Part shown: piece by piece, positions 8,792 to 15,625 of the stretch
Position numbering within the stretch: the first letter of the stretch is position 1
How the letters are laid out: the number at the start of each line of letters is the position of its first letter
Assembly: GCA_937874275.1 (NCBI GenBank)
Contig: CALNAU010000214.1
Coordinates: 1 to 21,868, forward strand
DNA from: an uncultured Clostridia bacterium
GTDB lineage: Bacteria; Bacillota; Clostridia; Christensenellales; Aristaeellaceae
Length of the DNA stretch: 21,868 nucleotides
Reading direction: 5' to 3'
Notes under the pieces: generated by a model
The model's input: only the letters and a program-made list of their open reading frames with translations
Databases searched by the model: none
What the model was told of the DNA's origin: nothing
Position numbers and translations under genes: made by a program

Positions 8792-10051
8792 TTACGGCCG
8801 CGGCATCCAGCCGCGGGCCAGCAGTTCATCCCGCACAGGGCGGTGCAATAGGTCATCCTTGCGATGAATGTAGCGAAAACTGGAGCGAACCTGCCGCCCA
8901 TCCGGCCAGGGCACCAGGCCGGCGTAGGTTGTCGACAGTCCCAAGGAGGGTGCCGCCTCCGCCGGTTCAATCACGCTGACGCGGTTGTGGCAGCGGTTGC
9001 CCAGAAACAGGTCGAAAACACCCAGCTCGGGGTCCACCGCCAAGTGGTTGCCGGTGTAGCCGGACACCGCGAAGGCGTGCTTGCCCATCCAGACAGGCAC
9101 CTCGCTGACGCGTTGCACGGCGCTCTTTGAAAAGCACAGGTATCCCAGGTACTGGCGATAAGGCCTGCCGTCGTTGCCGGGGCGGCCGGTGCGGTCTCGG
9201 CCTATTTCCATCAGCATGGCGTGGCTGAGCAAATCCCCGCGCAACAGCCCCTGGGCAAAGCGCACCATGTCGCTTTGTGTGCTGAATAGCCCGGCATGCC
9301 CGGCGGGGCCGCCATCCACCCCGGCCAACAGCCTGGCCTTGGGGTCGTGGGGCTGCCCCGGTTGTGCGTCATCAATCACGCGGTACTGGCCGTTCACCAG
9401 CCGATGCTCGTAGTTGTAGCACAGGCAATCGGCCAAGCGCTCCCGCGGCACGCGGGCGTAGGTCTCCACCATGCCGCAGGGGGCGAAAATGTGCCGGCTG
9501 AGGTAATCCCAGTAAGACAAGCCGCTCACCCGCTCCACCAGGTGGCGTAGCACCAGCGCGTTCATGTCGGAGTACAGGCGCGCGGGCTCCGGCCCTTCAA
9601 AGCGACCGGTCAAAAACACCTGCCGCAGGGCGTCCTCGGGCGTAGGCTGTGCGTCAATGCGCTCGGGCGAGCGCAGCACCGCCTGGTAGGTCAGCACATC
9701 GTACACGCTGGTTTGGCGCAACGCCGCAAAGCGGTCATCCCGCACGCCCAGGTTGTCATCCAGCCGCAGCTGCTCGCGCTCCACCATTTGCAGCACGCAT
9801 ATCGCCGTGAACAGCTTGGTGAGCGACGCCAGGTCGTACAGGCTGTGCCCGGTCAGCGGCCGCTCACAGGGCACGATGGCGCCATCGGTCAGCGCGACCT
9901 CCTGCGCCAGGCCGACGCGGCAAGTGGCGCTATCCCGCGCGTTGCCGTAGGAGACGCATAGCCCCGTGAGCATGCCAAGCTCCAGCACCAGGTGGCGCAT
10001 GGAGCTTGGCAGATCAGCCCCATTGAAAGGGGCATCGGGTGTCAACGTCAA
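8792..10051 (-). CDS. Serine hydrolase, class C beta-lactamase-like (second)
   Basis: This second serine hydrolase (up to 419 residues) has the SxxK motif at S76-L-T-K79 in the context YDLASLTKLFTA, a tyrosine motif Y160-S-D162 with Asp in the Asn position (frequent in the esterase branch), and SGYTG (330-334) in the region of the third motif. AGVDGGPAGHAGLFST (243-258) is a recognisable stretch of cell-wall-associated members of this family. I see no clear signal peptide. The start is uncertain. A TTG at 10051 gives a TTGA overlap with the flavodiiron stop, matching the 4-base overlaps elsewhere; an ATG at 10000 gives a 402-residue protein. Neither has a strong ribosome site. It is only loosely similar to the neighbour at 5597-6751. 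Substrate unknown. Confidence 0.85.
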   Translation of the reverse strand: MTLTPDAPFNGADLPSSMRHLVLELGMLTGLCVSYGNARDSATCRVGLAQEVALTDGAIVPCERPLTGHSLYDLASLTKLFTAICVLQMVEREQLRLDDNLGVRDDRFAALRQTSVYDVLTYQAVLRSPERIDAQPTPEDALRQVFLTGRFEGPEPARLYSDMNALVLRHLVERVSGLSYWDYLSRHIFAPCGMVETYARVPRERLADCLCYNYEHRLVNGQYRVIDDAQPGQPHDPKARLLAGVDGGPAGHAGLFSTQSDMVRFAQGLLRGDLLSHAMLMEIGRDRTGRPGNDGRPYRQYLGYLCFSKSAVQRVSEVPVWMGKHAFAVSGYTGNHLAVDPELGVFDLFLGNRCHNRVSVIEPAEAAPSLGLSTTYAGLVPWPDGRQVRSSFRYIHRKDDLLHRPVRDELLARGWMPRP

Positions 10052-11229
10052 AGCAGCTTGGCGAACTGCCGGGCAAATTCCGCGGCCTGCTCCAGCTCTT
10101 CCTCGCTGGGGCGCAGGCGGCAGCGGAAGCCCTCCACGGTCTTCATTTTGAGCTGGTTGGCGCGCTCCAGGATGTTGCCCACCGCCTCACCCGACCAGCC
10201 GTACGAGCCGAAGGCCGAGGCTGGCTTGCCCTTCACCATGAAGGGGTACAGGGCCGTCAGGATCTCGCCCACGGGTTTGAGCATATCGCCCAGGAAGGTG
10301 GGGGAGCCAAACAGCACGCCGTCTGCATAGTTAATGGCCTTGAGGATGGCATCCTGATCGTCGCGGCTGGGGTCCATCAACTCAGCCCGCAGGCCTTCCT
10401 CGCGCAGGGTGCTGACGATGGTCTCGGCCAGCGTCTTGGTGTACTGGTAGGCGCTGACGTAAACCACCGCCACGGTCTTCTCCTTGTGGACGGGCGTCTC
10501 GCACCACTGTGCGTACTGCTCGAACACATACTCGATGTCTTCATCCAGCACCGGGCCGTGGCCGGTGGCAATCATTTTGGGCTTGAGCTCCCGGGCGCAC
10601 GCCAAGCCATTGGCCGCAAAGGGCTTGCGGAAGGGGGCCATGATGTCCAGGAAGTAGTTGTGCAGCGCCTCGTGGTAGGCAACCTTGTCCTCCATCCGGC
10701 TGAGCAGCACCTCGGGCCAGGAATAGTGGGCGCCGAAGAAATCGCAGGTGAACAGCGTCTCGCTCACCGGGTCCCAGGTGAACATGGTGTCCGGCCAGTG
10801 CAGGTTGGGCATGGGGAAGAAGCTCAGCTCCCTGTCCCCCAGGTTGAGCGTGTCGCCCTTTTTGACGACGCGGGACTTGAAATCCCGCTTAACGATATTG
10901 CTGACAAAGGTGATGGCGCTGTTGGTGCCGATGATGGTGATATCGGGGTTGCGCTCCAGCAGCAGCGGGATGGTGCCCGCGTGGTCAGGCTCGGTGTGGT
11001 TGACAATCAGGTAATCCACCTGGTCGATGGGCGTCACTTCCTCCACGCGCTGGAAGTACTCGTCGCTGAAGCCCAGCTTGGCCGTCTCAATCAGCGCGGT
11101 CTTCTCACTGCCCTTCAATACAAAGGCATTGTAGCTGGTGCCGTATGGGGTATTCATGATGATATCAAAAACGCGAAGCTTTTCGTCTTGCACGCCGACG
11201 GAATACAGGTTTTCCCTTAGTTGTAACAA
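10048..11229 (-). CDS. fprA: Flavodiiron protein (FprA / A-type flavoprotein), O2 or NO reductase
   Basis: Flavodiiron proteins reduce oxygen to water or nitric oxide to nitrous oxide and protect anaerobes; they act in the cytosol with rubredoxin or F420-type partners. At 393 residues this is the minimal two-domain form. The metallo-beta-lactamase-like half carries all diiron ligands: H78-x-E80-x-D82-H83, H144, D163 and H224. The C-terminal flavodoxin half starts near 252 with the FMN loop VSAYQYTKTLA (258-268) and later GSPTFLGDML and GSYGWSG. No rubredoxin domain is fused. The start is TTG at 11229, 8 bases after AAGGAGG (11238-11244 on the plus strand); no ATG fits. It is first in its operon behind the promoter at 11262-11289. 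Confidence 0.95.
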   Translation of the reverse strand: MLQLRENLYSVGVQDEKLRVFDIIMNTPYGTSYNAFVLKGSEKTALIETAKLGFSDEYFQRVEEVTPIDQVDYLIVNHTEPDHAGTIPLLLERNPDITIIGTNSAITFVSNIVKRDFKSRVVKKGDTLNLGDRELSFFPMPNLHWPDTMFTWDPVSETLFTCDFFGAHYSWPEVLLSRMEDKVAYHEALHNYFLDIMAPFRKPFAANGLACARELKPKMIATGHGPVLDEDIEYVFEQYAQWCETPVHKEKTVAVVYVSAYQYTKTLAETIVSTLREEGLRAELMDPSRDDQDAILKAINYADGVLFGSPTFLGDMLKPVGEILTALYPFMVKGKPASAFGSYGWSGEAVGNILERANQLKMKTVEGFRCRLRPSEEELEQAAEFARQFAKLL

Positions 11230-11261
11230 CAGGATGTCCTCCTTATGCTTTGTTCCAACGC

Positions 11262-11289
11262 ATTATAGCACAGCCGCGCGGGGCTGCAA
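11262..11289 (-). promoter_or_regulatory. Predicted SigA-type promoter for the fprA operon
   Basis: On the minus strand a perfect -10 box TATAAT (11267-11262) sits 16 bases downstream of TTGCAG (11289-11284), a weak -35. Transcription would start about 20 bases before the ribosome site AAGGAGG of fprA. The spacer contains the inverted repeat CAGCC/GGCTG, a possible operator. The -10 match is strong; the -35 match is only three of six. Confidence 0.6.
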
Positions 11290-11340
11290 ACCGATACACC
11301 GAAAATACAGAAAACACCGTACTATCAGCGCGTCCGCGGT

Positions 11341-11370
11341 TTGACGCCCTTTGCCGCAAGGGTCTATAAT
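11341..11370 (+). promoter_or_regulatory. Predicted SigA-type promoter for ilvE
   Basis: TTGACG (11341-11346) and a perfect TATAAT (11365-11370) are separated by 18 bases, close to consensus. Transcription would begin near 11377, giving a leader of about 20 bases with the ribosome site AAAGGGAGG (11382-11390) 6 bases before the ATG at 11397. The leader is too short for a T-box or attenuator, so control of this gene, if any, would act at initiation; CCCTT/AAGGG (11347-11362) lies within the spacer. Confidence 0.75.
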
Positions 11371-11396
11371 ACGGCATCACCAAAGGGAGGCCAAAC

Positions 11397-12464
11397 ATGC
11401 TGAACATCCGCCATGAATTGACCACGACACCAGCCCAGAAACCGCAAAAGGGGCAACCGCTGGGCTTTGGTCATGTGTTTTCCGACCATATGTTCATGAT
11501 GAACTATACCGAGGGCCAGGGCTGGCATGACGCCCGCATTGTGCCCTTTCAGCGCATCAGCCTGTCCCCCGCAGCCATGGTGTTTCACTATGGGCAGGAA
11601 ATGTTTGAGGGCATGAAAGCCTACCGCGCGCCGGATGGGCGGGCACTGCTGTTCCGCCCGGAGATGAACGCCCGGCGCGCCAACGAGAGCAACCGCCGCC
11701 TGTGCATCCCGGACATTCCGGAGAAGGATTTTGTGCAGGCGGTGCGCGAAGTGGTCAAGGTGGACGAGGCCTGGATCCCCGAGGAACCGGGCACCTCGCT
11801 ATACATCCGCCCGTTCATCATCGCCACCGATGAGTTCCTGGGCGTGGCCCCCTCCAAGACCTATTTGTTCATGATTATTCTGTCGCCCAGCGGCGCCTAC
11901 TACGCAGGCGGCATGGCGCCGGTGGGTATCTGGATTGAGGATGACTACGTACGCGCCGTGCGCGGCGGCGTGGGCTATGCCAAGACCGGCGGCAACTACG
12001 CGGCCAGCCTCATCGGCCAGGTGAAGGCCCACGACGAGGGCTATTCCCAGGTGCTGTGGCTGGACGGCGTGGAGCGCCGCTACGTGGAGGAGGTGGGCGC
12101 GATGAACATCTTCTTCAAAATCAACGGCCGGGTCGTCACGCCGCAGCTCAACGGCAGCATTCTGCCCGGCGTGACGCGCGACTCGGTGATTCAGCTGTGC
12201 CGCGCGTGGGACATCGAGGTGGAGGAGCGCCGCATCGCCGTGGAGGACCTGGTGGAGGACTACAACAACGGCCGCGTGGAGGAAATCTTCGGCACCGGCA
12301 CGGCGGCGGTCATTTCGCCCGTGGGCAAACTGCGCTACCGCGACGACATCATGGTCATCGGCGATGGCACCACCGGCGCCCTCAGCCAGCGGCTGTACGA
12401 CGCCCTGACCGATATCCAATGGGGACGCGCACCGGACATATTCGGCTGGACGATCAGCGTGTGA
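11397..12464 (+). CDS. ilvE: Branched-chain amino acid aminotransferase
   Basis: This PLP enzyme makes valine, leucine and isoleucine from their 2-oxo acids with glutamate as amino donor, the last step of all three pathways. The 355-residue protein is a fold type IV aminotransferase of the longer BCAT form. Visible marks are HYGQEMFEGMKAYR (64-77), SLYIRPF (134-140), the PLP lysine K196 in GYAKTGGNYAASL, EEVGAMNIFF (231-240) and GTGTAAVISP towards the C-terminus. It has its own promoter and a strong ribosome site and ends in an intrinsic terminator. It converges on the operon carrying ilvD and the leu genes, whose products it completes, but it is transcribed separately. Confidence 0.95.
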   Translation: MLNIRHELTTTPAQKPQKGQPLGFGHVFSDHMFMMNYTEGQGWHDARIVPFQRISLSPAAMVFHYGQEMFEGMKAYRAPDGRALLFRPEMNARRANESNRRLCIPDIPEKDFVQAVREVVKVDEAWIPEEPGTSLYIRPFIIATDEFLGVAPSKTYLFMIILSPSGAYYAGGMAPVGIWIEDDYVRAVRGGVGYAKTGGNYAASLIGQVKAHDEGYSQVLWLDGVERRYVEEVGAMNIFFKINGRVVTPQLNGSILPGVTRDSVIQLCRAWDIEVEERRIAVEDLVEDYNNGRVEEIFGTGTAAVISPVGKLRYRDDIMVIGDGTTGALSQRLYDALTDIQWGRAPDIFGWTISV

Positions 12465-12486
12465 TCCTAAACAATCCGCAATTGTG

Positions 12487-12523
12487 AAAAGCGGCCGCCC
12501 GACAAGGGCAGCCGCTTTTTTTT
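12487..12523 (+). terminator. Intrinsic terminator after ilvE, possibly bidirectional
   Basis: Arm AAGCGGC (12489-12495) pairs with GCCGCTT (12511-12517), and GCCC (12497-12500) with GGGC (12506-12509), with one C/A mismatch and a GACAA loop. Eight T follow (12516-12523). On the minus strand the same hairpin is followed by four T (12490-12487), so it may also end transcripts of the opposing ser/leu operon, whose last gene stops at 12536. Confidence 0.92.
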
Positions 12524-12535
12524 GCACGTCTGGGG

Positions 12536-13333
12536 CTACAACCACCCCTCCGCCCGCAGCCAATGGACCGACTGCTCCAGTGCGGCGATGGTCTTGACCT
12601 CCAGCACCACGGTGGCACCGGATTGTGCCGCCAGCGTCAGCCGCTCGTTCAGGGGAATCTCCCCGGTCCCCAGTGCCTGGTGATTGGTTTTGCCGTAGCC
12701 GTCATGCAGGTGCAAGTGCGCCAGCCTGTCCCGGTGACGCAGGATAAAGGGCAGGTCGCGGTTATTTTCCGCGTGGTCGTGCCCGGTATCCAGGCACAGC
12801 GAGAACACGGGGCTTTGCAGCAGCCGCTCAATGGCGCGCAGCTCATAGGGCGCCCAATAGGTGATGTTTTCGATGGCGATGCGCATATCGCTCTCCCCCG
12901 CGGCCTGTTGGCAGCGCTCGCCAAAGCGGGTCACGGCTTCGGTGAACGATTGCTCGTACTCCTCATACAGGTAGCGCGGGCCGGAGGGTAGGGTGACGAT
13001 GTTGCCCCTGGGGATGTGCATGTTGATGAGGCGGATGCCGCTCGCCTTGGCCAGCGCGATGGCAGACAGCATGGTCTGCGTGTATGCCTCCCGCACCAGG
13101 GGGTTGAAGTCAAAGGGGTCGAAGCGGTCATCCACATGCAGGGTAAAGAAAATGCCGTGCTGCCGAGCCAACTCGCGCAGCGGCAGCGCCGCCAGTTCGT
13201 TCAGACCGCAGGCCGGAAAATTGCTGTTGAGCTCCACAAAATGCAGCCCCAGCCGCGCACATAGCGCCACAGCCTGCTGCACGGTACTGGTTTCAATCAA
13301 ATAGGGCAGGCCAAATCGCAAGGTTTTCTCCAT
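12536..13333 (-). CDS. Xylose isomerase-like TIM-barrel protein, last gene of the leu/ser operon
   Basis: This 265-residue protein is an AP endonuclease family 2 / xylose isomerase-like TIM barrel. It starts RFGLPYLIETSTVQQAV and carries metal-ligand candidates in superfamily order: E34 (VELN), H66 (TLHVDD), H106 (NMHIPRG), E155 (IENITY), D182 and H185 (LDTGHDH), H208/H210/D211 (LHLHDG), and E245 (VLEVK). The histidine content is nearer to endonuclease IV and multi-metal members than the protein at 1167-2069, but it lacks the strict endonuclease IV signatures as far as I can see. The ATG at 13333 follows GGGAGG (13341-13346) by 7 bases, and the gene begins 14 bases after serA ends. Position in the operon suggests a linked metabolic function, which is unknown; a sugar or hydroxy-acid isomerase is plausible. 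Confidence 0.82.
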   Translation of the reverse strand: MEKTLRFGLPYLIETSTVQQAVALCARLGLHFVELNSNFPACGLNELAALPLRELARQHGIFFTLHVDDRFDPFDFNPLVREAYTQTMLSAIALAKASGIRLINMHIPRGNIVTLPSGPRYLYEEYEQSFTEAVTRFGERCQQAAGESDMRIAIENITYWAPYELRAIERLLQSPVFSLCLDTGHDHAENNRDLPFILRHRDRLAHLHLHDGYGKTNHQALGTGEIPLNERLTLAAQSGATVVLEVKTIAALEQSVHWLRAEGWL

Positions 13334-13347
13334 CGCTTTCCCTCCCG

Positions 13348-14523
13348 CTACGCGTGAATCACCCGCACCTTGAGAATATCCGGCCGGGTGGCCAACTGCA
13401 TGGCAAATGCCCGCGGCACCGCGACCGATGTGTCAAACAGCGCGCAAGCCACGTTGTCGAGACTGGCAGACACCATCTGCTCGATGTTAATGCCCGCCTG
13501 GGCAAACAACGTGGTGGCCCCGCTGAGGATGCCGGGCACATTACGGTGCAGCACCACCATGCGGGTGGCATGGGTGGCCGGGCCCAGGTTGATGGCCGGG
13601 AAATTGACGGCGTTTACAATATTGCCGTTGTTGAGATAATCCTGCGCCTCGCGCACGGCCATCACGGCGCAGTTCTCCTCGGATTCCTCGGTGGCCGCCC
13701 CCAGGTGGGGAAACACCAGCGTGTTTGACATGGCCATCACCTGCCGGTTGGCAAAGTCGGTCACATAGCGGCGCACCTGGCCGGAGGCCAATGCCTCCCC
13801 CAGCGCTGCTTCATCAACGAGCTGGTCCCGCGCGAAGTTGAGCAGCACCACGCCCCGGCGCATCCGCTCCAGCTGGGCCTTTCCTATCATACCACGGGTC
13901 TTGTCATTGAGCGGCACATGGATGCTGATATAGTCGCAGTGCGCCAGCACATCGCCCAGCTGGGCGGTGTGCTGCACCGTGAGCGCCAGCTTCAGCGCGT
14001 GCTCGATGGAGATGGCCGGGTCGAAGCCATATACCTCCATGCCCAAGGCAGCCGCGGCATTGGCCACCAGGTGGCCGATGGCCCCCAGGCCAATCACGCC
14101 CATGCGCTTGCCGCGCAGCTCACTGCCGGTGAATGCCTTCTTGCCCTTCTCCACCACATCGGGCAGCGCGTCATCGGCCACCTGCGCCCGCACCCAGTTA
14201 ACGCCGCCCACGATATCCCTGGCCGACAGCAGCATGCCGGCCACCACCAGCTCGCTCACCGCGTTGGCGTTGGCACCCGGTGTGTTGAAGGCCACAATGC
14301 CCTGCTGCGTGCAGCGGGCCAGCGGGATGTTGTTGACGCCGGCGCCCGCGCGGGCAATGGCTCGCAGGCGCTCGGGCAGCGGTTTGTCCAACAGGTCGGC
14401 CGAGCGCACCAGCCACAGGTCGGCATCCTCTGTGTCCTGGGTGACGCTGAAGTTGTCGCCAAAGCAGGCCAGCCCGCGGGGCGATATATTGTTGAGCAGG
14501 GCCACATGACGCTGCTTCATCAT
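13348..14523 (-). CDS. serA: D-3-phosphoglycerate dehydrogenase with C-terminal ACT domain
   Basis: SerA oxidises 3-phosphoglycerate to 3-phosphohydroxypyruvate with NAD, the first step of serine synthesis. The 391-residue protein is the short form: substrate domain with RAGAGVNNIP (58-67) and NTPGANANAVSE (80-91), a Rossmann domain with GLGAIG (145-150), R232 in NFARDQLVDE, H273 in FPHLGAATEE, and an ACT domain from about 320 (RNVPGILSGATTLF) likely to bind serine. The catalytic Glu expected in a DVFxxEP-like segment is not apparent; the matching stretch reads TDFANRQV (255-262). The ATG at 14523 overlaps the serC stop (ATGA) and follows GAGGGGG (14531-14537) by 7 bases; a second ATG is one codon on. 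A related 2-hydroxyacid dehydrogenase is possible, but pairing with serC strongly supports SerA. Confidence 0.92.
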   Translation of the reverse strand: MMKQRHVALLNNISPRGLACFGDNFSVTQDTEDADLWLVRSADLLDKPLPERLRAIARAGAGVNNIPLARCTQQGIVAFNTPGANANAVSELVVAGMLLSARDIVGGVNWVRAQVADDALPDVVEKGKKAFTGSELRGKRMGVIGLGAIGHLVANAAAALGMEVYGFDPAISIEHALKLALTVQHTAQLGDVLAHCDYISIHVPLNDKTRGMIGKAQLERMRRGVVLLNFARDQLVDEAALGEALASGQVRRYVTDFANRQVMAMSNTLVFPHLGAATEESEENCAVMAVREAQDYLNNGNIVNAVNFPAINLGPATHATRMVVLHRNVPGILSGATTLFAQAGINIEQMVSASLDNVACALFDTSVAVPRAFAMQLATRPDILKVRVIHA

Positions 14524-15602
14524 TTCTGCGCCCCCTCAAAGGCAGCCATGCAATCCACCAGCGCCTGTACGCCCTGCACGGTCATGGCGTTGTAGATGCT
14601 GGCCCGCATGCCACCCGCCGAGCGGTGGCCCTTGAGGCCACACAGCCCCCGCTGCTCGGCAAAGCGGATGAAGGCCGCGTCCTTTTCCTTGTCCCCCGTC
14701 ACAAAGGTAACATTCATCAGCGAGCGGCTGTCCGGGTGTGCTGTGCCGCGGAATACCCGGCTCTGGTCCAGATAGTCGTACAGCAAGGCCGCCTTATCGC
14801 GGTTGATGGCAGCCATGGCCGAAAGCCCGCCCAGCCCCTTCAGCCAGCGCAGCACCTTGCCGCACATGTAGATGGCCTGGCAGGGTGGCGTATTGTACAG
14901 GGAGTCCGCCTTCATATGGGTGCTGTAGCGCAGCATGGTTGGGACGCTGTCCGGCAGGTCGTCGCGCACCATGTCCCGGCGTATAATGACCACCGTGAGG
15001 CCCGCGATGCCCATGTTCTTCTGCGCGCCGGCGTAGATGAGCGCGTACCGGCTGACGTCAATCGGTTCCGACAGGATGCAGCTGGACAGGTCGCCCACCA
15101 GCGGGATATCGCCGGTCTCCGGCAGCTTGGAAAAGCGTGTACCGAAGATGGTGTTGTTGAGGCACAGGTGTACATAGTCCGCGTCCGGGCGGAAGGTGAG
15201 CCCCTCCACCGGCGGGATGCGGGAAAAGTTGCCCTCCTCCCCGGTCGCCGCGACGCGCACATCCAGAAAGCGCCGCGCTTCCTCCGCCGCCTTCTGGGAG
15301 AAGGAGCCGGTCACCAGGTAGTCCGCCTTGCCATTCCGGGACAGGTTCATAGGCACCATGGCAAACTGCTGACTGGCCCCGCCCTGCAGGAACAGCACCT
15401 CATAGTTGTCCGGGATGCCCATCAGTGAGCGCAGGTCGGCCTCGGCCTCCTGCAGGATGGCCTCAAAGGCCGGGGCGCGGTGGCTCATCTCCATCACCGA
15501 CATGCCGGTGCCCCGGCAGTCCAGTATCTCGGCGGCCGCCTCCCGCAGCACCTCCTCGGGCAGGCAGGCCGGGCCGGGGTTGAAGTTGTATACCCTGCTC
15601 AC
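14520..15602 (-). CDS. serC: Phosphoserine aminotransferase
   Basis: SerC is a PLP aminotransferase turning 3-phosphohydroxypyruvate and glutamate into O-phosphoserine, the second step of serine synthesis; the family also acts in pyridoxal phosphate synthesis. The 360-residue product has the standard SerC length and begins YNFNPGPACLPEEVL. H41-R42 follows the MEMSHR motif; GGASQQFAMVPMNL (74-87) and the PLP lysine K195 in YAGAQKNMG are clear. The start is taken as GTG at 15602, 7 bases after AAGGAGGG; the upstream GTG at 15620 would put this ribosome site inside the gene. It follows leuB by 23 bases and overlaps serA by ATGA. SerB is not in the window. Confidence 0.95.
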   Translation of the reverse strand: MSRVYNFNPGPACLPEEVLREAAAEILDCRGTGMSVMEMSHRAPAFEAILQEAEADLRSLMGIPDNYEVLFLQGGASQQFAMVPMNLSRNGKADYLVTGSFSQKAAEEARRFLDVRVAATGEEGNFSRIPPVEGLTFRPDADYVHLCLNNTIFGTRFSKLPETGDIPLVGDLSSCILSEPIDVSRYALIYAGAQKNMGIAGLTVVIIRRDMVRDDLPDSVPTMLRYSTHMKADSLYNTPPCQAIYMCGKVLRWLKGLGGLSAMAAINRDKAALLYDYLDQSRVFRGTAHPDSRSLMNVTFVTGDKEKDAAFIRFAEQRGLCGLKGHRSAGGMRASIYNAMTVQGVQALVDCMAAFEGAQK

Positions 15603-15603
15603 G

Positions 15604-15620
15604 TCCCGTCCCTCCTTCAC
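15604..15620 (-). promoter_or_regulatory. Ribosome binding site deciding the serC start
   Basis: Read on the minus strand, AAGGAGGG followed by a 7-base spacer precedes GTG 15602. The only in-frame alternative upstream start (GTG 15620) overlaps this site, so it is rejected. Confidence 0.75.
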
Positions 15621-15625
15621 TTTTT

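Larger units (their letters stand above)
11230..11396. promoter_or_regulatory. Divergent promoter region between fprA and ilvE
   Basis: This 167-base gap separates the two divergently transcribed units and is the longest non-coding stretch in the window. It holds one promoter facing each way, a ribosome site for each gene, and an AT-richer centre with a 6-base direct repeat ACACCG at 11296-11301 and 11314-11319 (18 bases apart). Each promoter spacer contains an inverted repeat with 5-base arms and 6-base centre (CAGCC/GGCTG at 11271-11286 and CCCTT/AAGGG at 11347-11362). No leader long enough for a T-box or attenuator is present. Confidence 0.8.

Noticed and set aside
7653..8867. 404-codon open frame on the plus strand opposite the aldo/keto reductase
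   Set aside because: Mirror frame of a gene with full catalytic motifs; biased composition and no recognisable domain.
10039..11220. 393-codon open frame opposite the flavodiiron gene
   Set aside because: The opposite strand carries all diiron ligands and the flavodoxin domain; this frame is a shadow.
11371..11396. T-box or leader-peptide attenuator before ilvE
   Set aside because: The leader after the -10 box is only about 20 bases and contains just the ribosome site.
15603..15620. Six-residue longer SerC from GTG 15620
   Set aside because: That start would place the AAGGAGGG ribosome site inside the gene; GTG 15602 has correct spacing.
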